The notes below the pieces were generated by a model. The model was not told the origin of the DNA. It did no database searches and saw only the letters and a program-made list of their open reading frames with translations. From assembly GCA_022841825.1 (NCBI GenBank), contig JALHQT010000004.1:62001-126000 (forward strand): a stretch of 64,000 bases of DNA, written 5' to 3'. Below are positions 34,776 through 43,722 of the stretch, in pieces. The translations under genes and the position numbers were made by a program. How positions within the stretch are numbered: position 1 is the stretch's first letter; every line of letters starts with the position of its first letter. Source of the stretch: Anaerolineae bacterium. Its GTDB lineage: Bacteria > Chloroflexota > Anaerolineae > Aggregatilineales > Phototrophicaceae.

Positions 34776-36119
34776 ATGAACGAGAAACCCAAGACGACCC
34801 AATCGAACAAGACTTCAGTCAAGAAGGGTCTTAGCCGCCGCGATTTCCTCAAGATGAGCGCAGCCGGAACACTGGCTGTCGCCGCCGCGCCGGTCGCAGC
34901 TTCGCCGCGCCAATTCCCGGCGTTCATCCGCCAGACGCCGATGGAATTGGACCTGCTCACATGGATGTGGACGGAACCGGGGCGTGGCGATGCCTGGCGC
35001 ACTATGATCGCCAAGTTTCACGAAGAACAGTCGGACATCCGTATCAACGAAGCAGGCTACGGCGAAAATGACTACTTCCAGCAAATCCTGATCCAGGCGC
35101 GTTCGGGGCGTATCGACGGCGATCTTTTCATGCAGACGCCGGATGGCTTCCTACGCCTGATGAACGCGGGACATACCATCTCCCTGGAAGATGTCGTGGA
35201 ACGCGCGGGCGTCACCCTCAGCAGCGCTCAGGACATGTTCCGTAAGGATGGGGAAGTCAACGGTTTGGACGTTGTGACCGTGCGCTTCGGTCTGGTCTAC
35301 AACCAGGCGTTGTTTGATGCCGCCGGCATCGGCGAACCTACGGACATCGAAAGCTGGGTGGCGGGCGCAACAGCATTGACCGAACGCCCCAACCAGTTTG
35401 GCATCTACTCGCCGCATCTGGCATCGGAACCGTTCACCGTCTGGTTCACGCTGGCACAGTGGCCCGTGTTGTACGGCGGCGTTCTGGCAGAAGGTCAACA
35501 GCCGATGCTCGACTCCGAACCGGTCATCAACGGCATCAAGCTGTTCAAGCAGATGTATGATGCGGCGATGCCGCAGGGCACGGATCTCGGCACGGCAAAC
35601 CAAATGTTCGCCAGCTCACGGATTGCACAGTATCTCATCGTGTCGGCAGCCGTCAACCAGTGGAAGACCAACGCCGAAGATCCGGAACTGTATGGCAACC
35701 TGCGCAGCGCAGCGCCGTTCTGGCCCAGCAAGAAGGGCATCACCCGCATTCACCCGATCTGCGTCAACGCCAATACTGAACAAGTGAAACAGGATGCCTC
35801 CAAGGAATTCCTGGCATGGCTCTACAAACCGGAAAACTACCGGCAACTGCTTGAAGAGTGCCTGGATGTGATCCCGGCAATCGAGGGTGGTATTCGTCCC
35901 GAATACCGCGCGACGCTGACCTGGGCGGATGGCTACGATGCAACCGAAGCGATCACCGTGCCAGAAGTGCTGGGCGATTTTGTCCTGTTCAATGACGAAC
36001 TGGGACAGGTCGTGACGCCCTACATCGAAGAAATCCTTGTGGGTGCCAGCACGGTTGAAGACGCGATGGCACGCGCCCAGGCGGATGCCGAAGCGCTGGC
36101 GGAGCGCGTGTTCGTCTAA
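34776..36119 (+). CDS. Tat-exported ABC solute-binding protein
   Basis: A 447-residue family-1 sugar-binding protein. The N-terminus has a twin-arginine motif SRRDFLKMSAAG followed by a hydrophobic stretch, so it is exported folded, unlike the Sec-type binding proteins elsewhere in the window. Body segments such as EEQSDIRINEAGYGENDYFQ and SKEFLAWLYKPENY are typical. A GAGGG ribosome site precedes the ATG. Two permeases follow, but no ATPase gene does. Confidence 0.88.
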   Translation: MNEKPKTTQSNKTSVKKGLSRRDFLKMSAAGTLAVAAAPVAASPRQFPAFIRQTPMELDLLTWMWTEPGRGDAWRTMIAKFHEEQSDIRINEAGYGENDYFQQILIQARSGRIDGDLFMQTPDGFLRLMNAGHTISLEDVVERAGVTLSSAQDMFRKDGEVNGLDVVTVRFGLVYNQALFDAAGIGEPTDIESWVAGATALTERPNQFGIYSPHLASEPFTVWFTLAQWPVLYGGVLAEGQQPMLDSEPVINGIKLFKQMYDAAMPQGTDLGTANQMFASSRIAQYLIVSAAVNQWKTNAEDPELYGNLRSAAPFWPSKKGITRIHPICVNANTEQVKQDASKEFLAWLYKPENYRQLLEECLDVIPAIEGGIRPEYRATLTWADGYDATEAITVPEVLGDFVLFNDELGQVVTPYIEEILVGASTVEDAMARAQADAEALAERVFV

Positions 36120-36147
36120 GGATTTAGCTGGTAACTCGTTGAGCCTG

Positions 36148-36218
36148 ACCTCACTCCCTGCTCGCTGCGCTCGCTTCCCCCTCTCCGTACGCGGAGAGGG
36201 GGATTGAGGGGGTGAGGT
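36148..36218. repeat. Palindromic repeat of the CCTCAC...GTGAGG type
   Basis: Outer arms ACCTCAC (36148-36154) and GTGAGGT (36212-36218) enclose the inner hairpin CCCCCTCTCCGTA/CGGAGAGGGGG around 36177-36202. A shorter copy with the same arms and inner hairpin is at 45249-45304, inside a coding sequence. Here it lies between the binding-protein and permease genes. Confidence 0.8.
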
Positions 36219-36310
36219 TATTGGACAGATCCTAATTACACGAGGGTGGGCGCGCGTTGGCGCGTCCGCCACCGATCATCTCAAGACCAGTTTGTTACAA
36301 GGAAGACGCT

Positions 36311-37237
36311 ATGGCTGTGCAAACGGCTGCCCAACGACTTACATCCTCTTCCACTCGCAAGCAGCGCGATTACCTTCCATACATGCTCGTCCTGCCGATC
36401 ATTGCTTATGAGGCGATCTTCGTCCTCATTCCGATCATTCAACAGGTCATCTCCAGCTTCACCAGCGATATCATCGGCATTGGGACGGTGCGTTGGGTCG
36501 GTTTTGAGAATTACGAGCGTCTGTTCGCAGACCGCAATTTCTGGAATTCGCTGCGCGTCACGTTGTCCTTCATGGGGGGCACCGTGGTGCTTTCCGTCGG
36601 CATCGGCTTGCTGGCGGCGCTGCTGCTGAATCGGCAGTTTCGCGGTCGTTCGCTGGCGCGCGGCATCATGACGATGCCCTGGGCGATGCCCGACCTGCCG
36701 ACGGTCATGGTCTTCTTCTGGATACTCAACCCGAATTTCGGCGTCATCAACCTGTTCGTCCGCTGGATACTGCCGATTGAGCAGACGCCACGCTGGCTGC
36801 TCGACATCAATCTCGCACTGCCGATTGTCATCGCCATCGCCGCATGGAAGGCGTTTCCGTTTTACGGGTTGGTGACGCTCTCGGTGCTGCAATCGATCCC
36901 CCAGGAGCTGTACGAGGCGGCAAAGGTGGACGGCGCAACCCCGCTTCAATCGTTCCGCTACGTCACCCTGCCCGAAATCATCCCCACACTGATGCTGATG
37001 GGCGTGCTGGCATGCATCTTCGCCTTCCGCCAGTTTGCGCTGATCTTCCTCTCGACGGGTGGCGGTCCCGCGCGAACGACGGAGACGCTGGTCGTCTCGG
37101 TCTACAAAACGGCATTTGCTTCCTTCGATTTCTCCTACGGCGCGACCATCGGCGTCGCCGGGTTCGTCGCCGTATTCGCGATCACACTCTTATTTGCATA
37201 CCTGCAAAGACGGCAGGAGGCACAGGCATCCTCGTGA
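36311..37237 (+). CDS. ABC transporter permease, MalF type
   Basis: A 308-residue permease with a first helix at MLVLPIIAYEAIFVLIPII and the EAA loop YEAAKVDGATPLQSFRYVTL. The ATG at 36311 is preceded by AAGGAAG; the open frame before it covers the gap after the repeat. It pairs with the next permease, whose GTG start overlaps this stop. Confidence 0.9.
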   Translation: MAVQTAAQRLTSSSTRKQRDYLPYMLVLPIIAYEAIFVLIPIIQQVISSFTSDIIGIGTVRWVGFENYERLFADRNFWNSLRVTLSFMGGTVVLSVGIGLLAALLLNRQFRGRSLARGIMTMPWAMPDLPTVMVFFWILNPNFGVINLFVRWILPIEQTPRWLLDINLALPIVIAIAAWKAFPFYGLVTLSVLQSIPQELYEAAKVDGATPLQSFRYVTLPEIIPTLMLMGVLACIFAFRQFALIFLSTGGGPARTTETLVVSVYKTAFASFDFSYGATIGVAGFVAVFAITLLFAYLQRRQEAQASS

Positions 37238-38127
37238 GTACACTGGACACATCTCTCCCGCACGAACAACGACGGAGCCTCGCCAGTCCTAACCACTGGA
37301 CACGGCGTATCCCAGTTTATGTGCTGGTGATTCTCTTCTGCGTCGTCACTGCCTTCCCGCTCTACTGGATGATCGTGAGCGTCGTCCAGCCGATCAGGCT
37401 GAGCCTGCAATACCCGCCCCCGCTCTTCCCGCAGGCATTCACCTTGCAGCCGTTCATCGAAATCTTCACCGGGCAGGATACCGCCCAGCGCATTGATGTC
37501 TGGATTTTGAACTCGGTCATCGTCGCCAGCGTCACGGCGGTCATCTGCACACTGCTGTCGATCCTGGGCGCGTTCGCGCTCTCCGGGCTGCGCTGGCGGG
37601 GGCAGGCGGCATTTGGGCTGATGCTGCTGACGACGCAGATGCTTCCGGAAGCCCTCATTGTCATCCCGCTTTACGCCACCATCGACCGGCTGGCAATGAA
37701 GGACAATCTCGTCACACTCGCGCTGGTGGATACGGCGTTCGTTCTGCCGATCTGTATCTGGATCCTGAAGAACGTTTTCGACACCATCCCGACCGAAATC
37801 CGCGATGCAGCGCTCGTCGATGGCTGCACCCGACTGCGGATGTTGTGGCGCATCATGCTGCCCATCGCCGCGCCGGGGTTGGTCGCCGTCGGTGTGGTCG
37901 CCTTCTTCCATGCCTGGAACGAGTATCTGTTCGCCGCCAGCCTGATCAGCGACCGCAGGCTCTACACAGCGTCCGTTGGGTTGGGATCGATGATCTCGAT
38001 GATCGATACGCCGATTGACCGCCTGATGGCAGCCGGACTGTTGTTTTCGATCTTCCCGGTCATTTTCTACCTGCTGGTACAGCGTTACATTGTCGCGGGC
38101 TTGAGCGCCGGCGCAGTCAAGGGGTGA
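37234..38127 (+). CDS. ABC transporter permease, MalG type
   Basis: A 297-residue permease: VYVLVILFCVVTAFPLYWMI is the first helix and RDAALVDGCTRLRMLWRIML the EAA loop. It starts with GTG at 37234 overlapping the upstream TGA; the longer open frame lies over the previous gene and is rejected. With the binding protein and first permease it forms an importer that must borrow an ATPase, for example the one at 14024-15103. Confidence 0.88.
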   Translation: MSTLDTSLPHEQRRSLASPNHWTRRIPVYVLVILFCVVTAFPLYWMIVSVVQPIRLSLQYPPPLFPQAFTLQPFIEIFTGQDTAQRIDVWILNSVIVASVTAVICTLLSILGAFALSGLRWRGQAAFGLMLLTTQMLPEALIVIPLYATIDRLAMKDNLVTLALVDTAFVLPICIWILKNVFDTIPTEIRDAALVDGCTRLRMLWRIMLPIAAPGLVAVGVVAFFHAWNEYLFAASLISDRRLYTASVGLGSMISMIDTPIDRLMAAGLLFSIFPVIFYLLVQRYIVAGLSAGAVKG

Positions 38128-38130
38128 CGT

Positions 38131-39291
38131 ATGAGCAATCAGGAGCTGGAACAAGCGCGCGCCGAGCTGCGCAACCTGGGTGCGGATTTCGCGCTGCTGT
38201 CGTCGGGCGAAAACATCACATACGTCACGCACTATGAGGTGCCGACCGAGTTCGGCGCGCTGGCGACGCTGGCGTTCATGCCGCCCGTGGCGCTGATCGG
38301 CGCGCGCGATTCGACGGCGATACTGCTCACGCCGAGCTTTTACGAGGCAGCGGCGAAGGCGCGCAGCAGTGGCTTCGAGGTGCTGGCGTATGAGCCTGTC
38401 AACTGGTTCGTGCCCACCGACGGACGGGCGAACTTTCTCAATCTGCTGGGCGATACGCTGCGCGCGGCGGGGATAAGCGGGTCGGTCAGGTTGGCGGTCG
38501 AGGAGAAGACATTCGCGCTCGCCGCGCTGCAACACGTTGCCAATATCAATCCGCAGGCGCAGCTTCTCGACGCCTCCGCAGCCCTGAGCACCGCCCGCAT
38601 GATCAAGACGCCGCGCGAGCTGGACAAGCTGCGCTTTGCTGCGGAAGTCAACAAGGCGGGACATACCGAGCTGCTCCGCCAGACGCGCGAGGCGGGCAAA
38701 AACGAGTTCGCCATGTGGTCGGCGGTCACCCAGGCGATGGAGATGAAGGCAGGGCATCCGCTCTTCGTCTTCGGCGAACTCGTCACGGGCGCGCGCTGCA
38801 AGATGGTCGATTATCCCGGTGGACCGAAAGATGTCATCACACAGCCCGGCGACCTGGCGCTGATGGATATGAGTCCGCGCGTTGATGGTTACTGGTCGGA
38901 TACGACCAACACGATGGTCATCGGCGGCGTGGCGGCGACCGATAAGCAGCGGCGCTACGGCGTGGCGGCGCGCGAAGCGTTCCACGCTGCCGCCGAGATG
39001 CTGCGCCCCGGCAACCGCGCGCAGGACGCCTACTTCGCCGCCGAAGCCACGTTTGAGCGGCATGGGTTGACGATTGGGCATTACGCCGGGCATCAGATTG
39101 GCGTGACCGTCAACGAAGCGCCGCGCCTCGTGCCGTATGACGAGACGCCGATCCGCGCGGGCATGGTCTTCTCGATTGAGCCAGGTGCTTACGAAGGTAT
39201 CGACGGCGATACAGGCGCGCGCATGGAGAAATCGGTCATCGTTCACCAATCGGGACCGGAGATCATTTGCGATTTTGAGTGGGGCTTCTGA
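38131..39291 (+). CDS. M24-family metallopeptidase (Xaa-Pro aminopeptidase-like)
   Basis: A 386-residue protein with the creatinase/prolidase N-terminal domain and a pita-bread C-terminal domain. All five metal ligands are present: two Asp in MDMSPRVDGYWSDTTNT (11 apart), His in YAGHQIG, Glu in SIEPGAY and Glu in ARMEKSV. It would cleave Xaa-Pro dipeptides or a related amide. It sits between a sugar importer and sugar-acid dehydratases, 3 bases after the permease and overlapping the dehydratase, so a role on an amide-bearing substrate is possible but unproven. Confidence 0.87.
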   Translation: MSNQELEQARAELRNLGADFALLSSGENITYVTHYEVPTEFGALATLAFMPPVALIGARDSTAILLTPSFYEAAAKARSSGFEVLAYEPVNWFVPTDGRANFLNLLGDTLRAAGISGSVRLAVEEKTFALAALQHVANINPQAQLLDASAALSTARMIKTPRELDKLRFAAEVNKAGHTELLRQTREAGKNEFAMWSAVTQAMEMKAGHPLFVFGELVTGARCKMVDYPGGPKDVITQPGDLALMDMSPRVDGYWSDTTNTMVIGGVAATDKQRRYGVAAREAFHAAAEMLRPGNRAQDAYFAAEATFERHGLTIGHYAGHQIGVTVNEAPRLVPYDETPIRAGMVFSIEPGAYEGIDGDTGARMEKSVIVHQSGPEIICDFEWGF

Positions 39292-40451
39292 TGAAAATTA
39301 TTGACATCGAGACGATCACTGTCAGCGCGGGGTGGAAGAACTGGCTCTTCATTCGCGTCGTCACCGACACCGACATCTATGGCATCGGCGAGGCGACCAT
39401 CAACGGCTTCATCAAGACGACCGAAGCCTGCGTCCATGAGCTGAAGCACTTCGCCATCGGGCGCGACCCGCGCGACGTGACCGCCATTGCGCAGAAGATC
39501 ATCAGCACGATCCAGGACGCCGGTCATATCCATCGTCTGGTGATGGCTGCCATCGAGATCGCCTGTTGGGACATCCTGGGCAAGAGCCTGGGCGTGCCGA
39601 TCTATCAGCTTCTGGGCGGCAAGGTGCGTGAGAGCATCGAGGCATATGCCAATGGGTGGTATCGCGCCGAACGCACGCCTGAACACTTCGTCGCGGCGGC
39701 AGAGGTTGTGGTGAACAAGGGGTTCAAGGCGCTCAAGATCGACCCCTTCGGCACCGCGCGCAATTTCATTTCCGAGCGCGATCTTCAGCTCGCCTACGAC
39801 ATCCTGGCGGCGATTCGTGGTCGTTTCGGATCTGAACTCAAGATCCTGATCGACGTTCACTGCCGCTTCACGCCTGCCGAGGCAGTGCGTGTGGCGAATG
39901 TCATGAAAGACCTCGATCTCTTCTGGTGGGAGGAACCAACCTCTGCCGAGCAGGAGCGCCTCTCCAACGAGGTCGCCCTGCAAAGCCCGATCCGAGTGGC
40001 GACGGGCGAGCAGTTCGACAAGGTCGGCAGGTTTTACACACTTTCGCTGGCGGGTGGCATCAGCATCTGGCAGCCGGAGCCAATGTCGCTCGGCGGCATC
40101 CGCAACACGCTCGCCGTCGCGCACATCGCCGAGGCGAACGGTGCATGGATCGCGCCACATCAGAGCGGCGGACCTGTCGCAACAGCGGTCTGCTTGCAGC
40201 TCGCGGCGTGCATCCCGAACTATCTGATCCAGGAATACTTCGATCCCTTCAACGAACCCTGGACGCAGCAGGAACTTGTGACGTGGACGCCGACGATCAA
40301 CCCTGAAAATGGACATCTCTCCTTCCCGGATGCGCCAGGGCTGGGTATCGACCTCAATCTGGAGGTGGCGGCTGCGCATCCTTACGACGTGAACGCCTTC
40401 CTGAACATCTACGAAGAAGGCTGGGAAAAGCGCCTGGGACAAAGAAAATGA
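39291..40451 (+). CDS. Enolase-superfamily sugar-acid dehydratase (galactonate dehydratase-like)
   Basis: A 386-residue member of the mandelate racemase/muconate lactonizing group. Metal and catalytic residues are in order: LKIDPFG, then DVHCRF (Asp ligand plus His, as in galactonate dehydratase), the Glu of WWEEP, TGEQ and the C-terminal APHQSGG His. It dehydrates an aldonic acid to a 2-keto-3-deoxy acid, the substrate type of the kinase and aldolase at 25833-27499. Start ATG 39291 shares bases with the previous stop. Confidence 0.87.
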   Translation: MKIIDIETITVSAGWKNWLFIRVVTDTDIYGIGEATINGFIKTTEACVHELKHFAIGRDPRDVTAIAQKIISTIQDAGHIHRLVMAAIEIACWDILGKSLGVPIYQLLGGKVRESIEAYANGWYRAERTPEHFVAAAEVVVNKGFKALKIDPFGTARNFISERDLQLAYDILAAIRGRFGSELKILIDVHCRFTPAEAVRVANVMKDLDLFWWEEPTSAEQERLSNEVALQSPIRVATGEQFDKVGRFYTLSLAGGISIWQPEPMSLGGIRNTLAVAHIAEANGAWIAPHQSGGPVATAVCLQLAACIPNYLIQEYFDPFNEPWTQQELVTWTPTINPENGHLSFPDAPGLGIDLNLEVAAAHPYDVNAFLNIYEEGWEKRLGQRK

Positions 40452-41665
40452 AAATCACACGCCTGGAAACGATCTGGATCGACGACCAGCCCAATACAAC
40501 CTGGGTGCGCATCCACACCGACGATGGATTGATCGGCTTGGGCGAGACCTTTTACGTCCCGCGCGCCATCGCCGCCATGATTCATGATGTTTTCGCGCCG
40601 ATCCTGCTCGGTCGCAGCCCGCTCGACATCGAGAATCATTGGGCGAACATGATGGGCACGGTCAATTTCTTCGGATTCGCGGGCAGCGAAATGCGCGCCA
40701 TCAGCGCGGTCGATGTGGCGCTGTGGGACATTCTGGGGCAGCACACCGGGCAGCCGATCTATGCGCTGCTGGGCGGGCGCAACCGCGACCGGATCGCCAT
40801 CTACAACACCTGCGTCTCGCACGGAAAGCACCAGGACTTCCATCGCTGGCGCGAGCAGGAGCAGACCGGAGCGCTGGCGGAGGAGCTGCTGGCGTCCGGC
40901 ATCAAGGCGATGAAGATCTGGCCCTTCGATCAGTTCGGTGTCTCGCTTGGCGGTCCGGTCGGGCGGCGCGCGGGAGTGGAAGCGGTCGGCCCCGTGACGC
41001 ACTTCATCACTCGCGAGCAGATCAAGAAGGGGCTGTCCTATGTTCAGGACATCCGCCGCGCGGTCGGCGACCGGATGGAGATCGCTATCGAGGGACATGC
41101 ACGCTGGAATCTGCCGGAAGCAACCAAGATCGCCCGCGCGCTCGAACCGTACGACATCCTCTGGCTGGAAGAGATCATCCCGCCGGATAACCCGGAAAGC
41201 TACGCCCGTCTCAAGCACGAAACAACCATCCCCCTCTGTGTGAGCGAGCGGCTGTTCACGCGCTTTGGCTTCCGGGCGGTGGTCGAGCAGAACGCCGCCG
41301 ACATCATCATGCCGGACATGGCATGGACGGGCGGCATCAGTGAGACGCGCAAGATCTGTTCCCTGGCGGATACCTACTACCTGCCGATCACCAGCCATGA
41401 CACCATCGGACCCGTCGCGCTGTGGTCGGCGGCGCATCTGATGCTGCACATCCCCAACGCCATGATCATGGAGACGGTGCGTGCCTATTACGACGGCTGG
41501 TACAACGAGGTGATGACCGAGAGCATCCCGATCAGCGACGGAATGCTCTCGCTGCCCGAACGACCGGGCTTGGGTACCGCGCTGCGCGAAGAAGTCTTGT
41601 CGCGCTCTGATGTCCACATCGAAGTCTCGGACATCAGCCAGTCGCGCACGGCGTCGAAAGGTTGA
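40448..41665 (+). CDS. Second enolase-superfamily dehydratase
   Basis: A 405-residue paralogue of the preceding gene. Its active-site set is MKIWPFD, EGHARW (Glu in place of the usual first Asp ligand, with the x-His kept), LEEIIPP, SERL and SHDTIGP. An extended loop (VSHGKHQDFHRWREQEQTGA) is not present in the first enzyme. The differences suggest another sugar-acid stereoisomer. Overlaps the first dehydratase by 4 bases. The exact substrate cannot be read from sequence. Confidence 0.85.
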   Translation: MKITRLETIWIDDQPNTTWVRIHTDDGLIGLGETFYVPRAIAAMIHDVFAPILLGRSPLDIENHWANMMGTVNFFGFAGSEMRAISAVDVALWDILGQHTGQPIYALLGGRNRDRIAIYNTCVSHGKHQDFHRWREQEQTGALAEELLASGIKAMKIWPFDQFGVSLGGPVGRRAGVEAVGPVTHFITREQIKKGLSYVQDIRRAVGDRMEIAIEGHARWNLPEATKIARALEPYDILWLEEIIPPDNPESYARLKHETTIPLCVSERLFTRFGFRAVVEQNAADIIMPDMAWTGGISETRKICSLADTYYLPITSHDTIGPVALWSAAHLMLHIPNAMIMETVRAYYDGWYNEVMTESIPISDGMLSLPERPGLGTALREEVLSRSDVHIEVSDISQSRTASKG

Positions 41666-41674
41666 GGGGTGACG

Positions 41675-42763
41675 ATGCGGACGTTCCGGCTCGCCATCAC
41701 AGGCGATTACTGCGACGCACAGGGCAACAGCGCCTATGGCGATATCGGCTTCGGCGCGATTGAAGCGTGCCCATTCATCGCGCATCACTACATCGCCGAC
41801 CATATGCCGAAAGCGAACGATCCGGGTTACTGGGATCACCTGTATTCGATGGAAGTGGAAGCAGCGCATATCCGGCAGATAGATGGACTGATCGTGCTGC
41901 GCCCGTATGTGCGGGCGAGCGCCTTTGCCGAGGGCGCGGGCGACCTGACGGTGATCGCGCGGGCGGGCGCGGGCTACGACAAGATCGACGTGCAGGCGTG
42001 TACGGATAACGATGTGCTGCTGTTCAACCTGCCGAATGTGCTCAACCATTCGACCGCCTCGACCGCGCTGATGTTCATGCTGGCGCTGGCGAAGAAGCTG
42101 ATGGCGTCCGACCGCATCACGCGCGAGGGGCGCTGGGATTTGCAGCCGCAGGTGATGGGCATGGAGATCGAAGGCAAGACGCTCGGCATCATCGGCTTGG
42201 GTGCAAGCGGGCGCGAACTGGCGCGGCTGGTCGCGCCCTTCGGGATGCGCCTGATCGCCTATTCGCCGCACGCCGACCCCGCGCAGGCGGATGCGCTTGG
42301 CGTCGAACTGACGACGCTGGAAGCGGTCATGCGCGAGTCAGACATTGTGAGCCTCCACGCCAGTCTGACACCGGAAAAGTACCACATGATCCGCGCCGAA
42401 CACCTGGCGCTGATGAAGCCGAGCGCTTATTTCGTCAATGTCGCGCGTGGCGCGCTGGTCGATCAGGCGGCGCTGGTGGAGGTGCTGCGCGAGCGGCGTA
42501 TCGCCGGGGCGGGGCTGGATGTTTATGAGGTCGAGCCGCTTCCTGCCGACGACCCGCTGACGGCGCTCGACAATGTGCTGCTGACGCCGCACTTCGCGCC
42601 CGCCACTGCTGACGTGTGGAAAGCCGGAGGCGAGCAGGTCTCACGCGGCATCCTGCAAGCGGCGCGCGGCGAAGTGCCGGATAACGCGATCAACCGCGCC
42701 GTGCTGGATCGCCCCGGTTTCCGCACGAAGCTGGCGCGCTTTATGGAGAATCAAAGAATATGA
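41675..42763 (+). CDS. D-2-hydroxyacid dehydrogenase
   Basis: A 362-residue enzyme with the NAD motif LGIIGLGASGRELARLVAPF. The catalytic Arg is in VARGALVDQ, the Glu in DVYEVEPLP and the His in LTPHFAPAT. It is distinct from the hydroxyacid dehydrogenase at 31292, with a longer N-terminal domain. ATG 41675 is chosen because GAGGGG lies 5 bases upstream; a GTG at 41669 is in frame. Its end overlaps the E1 alpha start. Confidence 0.86.
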   Translation: MRTFRLAITGDYCDAQGNSAYGDIGFGAIEACPFIAHHYIADHMPKANDPGYWDHLYSMEVEAAHIRQIDGLIVLRPYVRASAFAEGAGDLTVIARAGAGYDKIDVQACTDNDVLLFNLPNVLNHSTASTALMFMLALAKKLMASDRITREGRWDLQPQVMGMEIEGKTLGIIGLGASGRELARLVAPFGMRLIAYSPHADPAQADALGVELTTLEAVMRESDIVSLHASLTPEKYHMIRAEHLALMKPSAYFVNVARGALVDQAALVEVLRERRIAGAGLDVYEVEPLPADDPLTALDNVLLTPHFAPATADVWKAGGEQVSRGILQAARGEVPDNAINRAVLDRPGFRTKLARFMENQRI

Positions 42764-43716
42764 ATTATCTCGCCCTTTACCGCCAGATGCTCGAAATCCG
42801 ACGCACTGAGGAGCATCTCGCCAAAGCGCATCAGGCGGGGATGATCCCCGGTGCGTGCCACACCTACGTGGGACAGGAAGCGATTGCGACCGGCGTCTGC
42901 GCGCACCTGACACACGATGACGCCGTCTTCAGCACGCATCGCGGACATGGGCACGCGCTCGCCAAAGGCGTTCCGCCGCGTGAGGTGATGGCGGAGCTGT
43001 TCGGGCGCGTCACGGGCTGTTCGCGCGGGCGGGGCGGAAGCATGCACCTCTTTGCGCCGGAAGTCGGCATGATGGGCACGAGCGGCATCGTCGGTCCGTG
43101 CATTCTGCAGGCGACAGGCGCGGGCTACAGCGCACGCCTGCTTAATAAGGGCACGGTTGGCGTGGCGTTCTTCGGCGACGGCGCGAGCAACAATGGCGCG
43201 TTTCACGAGGGGCTGAACCTGGCGGCGATCTGGGACTTGCCCGTCATCTTCGTCTGCGAGAACAACCTCTACGCCACTGAAGTCCCGTTTTCCTATGCCA
43301 CGCGCAACACCGACATGGCGGAACGCGCCAGCACCTACGGCATGAACGCCGTCTCGGTCGATGGCAACGACGTGCTGGCGGTCTACGCGGCGGCGGGCGA
43401 AGGCATACGCCGGGCGCGGGCGGGCGAAGGTCCGACCTTCCTCGATTGCAAGACGTATCGCACACGCGCGCACGCCGAGGGCATGCCGAGCCTGGGGACA
43501 TATCGCACGCAAGAAGAGCTTGATGCCTGGAAGGCGCGCGACCCGATCACGACCTATCGGGCACATCTTGTGAGCGAGGGGATCGCGTCCGAGGACGAGT
43601 TCGCGCAGATCGAGCGCGAGGTGGTGGCGATGGTCGAGGAGAGCTTCGAGTTTGCCAAGTCCAGCCCCTATCCCGACCCGGCGACCGTGGCGGAGCATGT
43701 TTATAGTGATGGGTGA
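42760..43716 (+). CDS. Thiamine-diphosphate-dependent dehydrogenase E1, alpha subunit
   Basis: A 318-residue subunit of the pyruvate/acetoin/2-oxoacid dehydrogenase E1 type. The ThDP motif begins GDGASNNGAFHEGLNLAAIW and ends with VCENN; GRVTGCSRGRGGSMHLF and STHRGHGHALAKG are family segments. With the beta subunit it decarboxylates a 2-oxo acid or cleaves acetoin and passes the acyl group to E2. Coupled to the upstream dehydrogenase by an ATGA overlap. No E3 (lipoamide dehydrogenase) is in the window. Confidence 0.92.
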   Translation: MNYLALYRQMLEIRRTEEHLAKAHQAGMIPGACHTYVGQEAIATGVCAHLTHDDAVFSTHRGHGHALAKGVPPREVMAELFGRVTGCSRGRGGSMHLFAPEVGMMGTSGIVGPCILQATGAGYSARLLNKGTVGVAFFGDGASNNGAFHEGLNLAAIWDLPVIFVCENNLYATEVPFSYATRNTDMAERASTYGMNAVSVDGNDVLAVYAAAGEGIRRARAGEGPTFLDCKTYRTRAHAEGMPSLGTYRTQEELDAWKARDPITTYRAHLVSEGIASEDEFAQIEREVVAMVEESFEFAKSSPYPDPATVAEHVYSDG

Positions 43717-43722
43717 CGAGTG

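Noticed and set aside
37135-39249. A 704-codon open frame antisense to the permease and M24 peptidase genes
   Set aside because: Its product is rich in Arg, His and Gln with no recognisable motif, and it lies fully opposite clear genes; an artefact of high GC at third codon positions.
40409-42271. A 620-codon antisense open frame opposite the second dehydratase
   Set aside because: Same compositional artefact; the sense strand encodes well-conserved enzymes.
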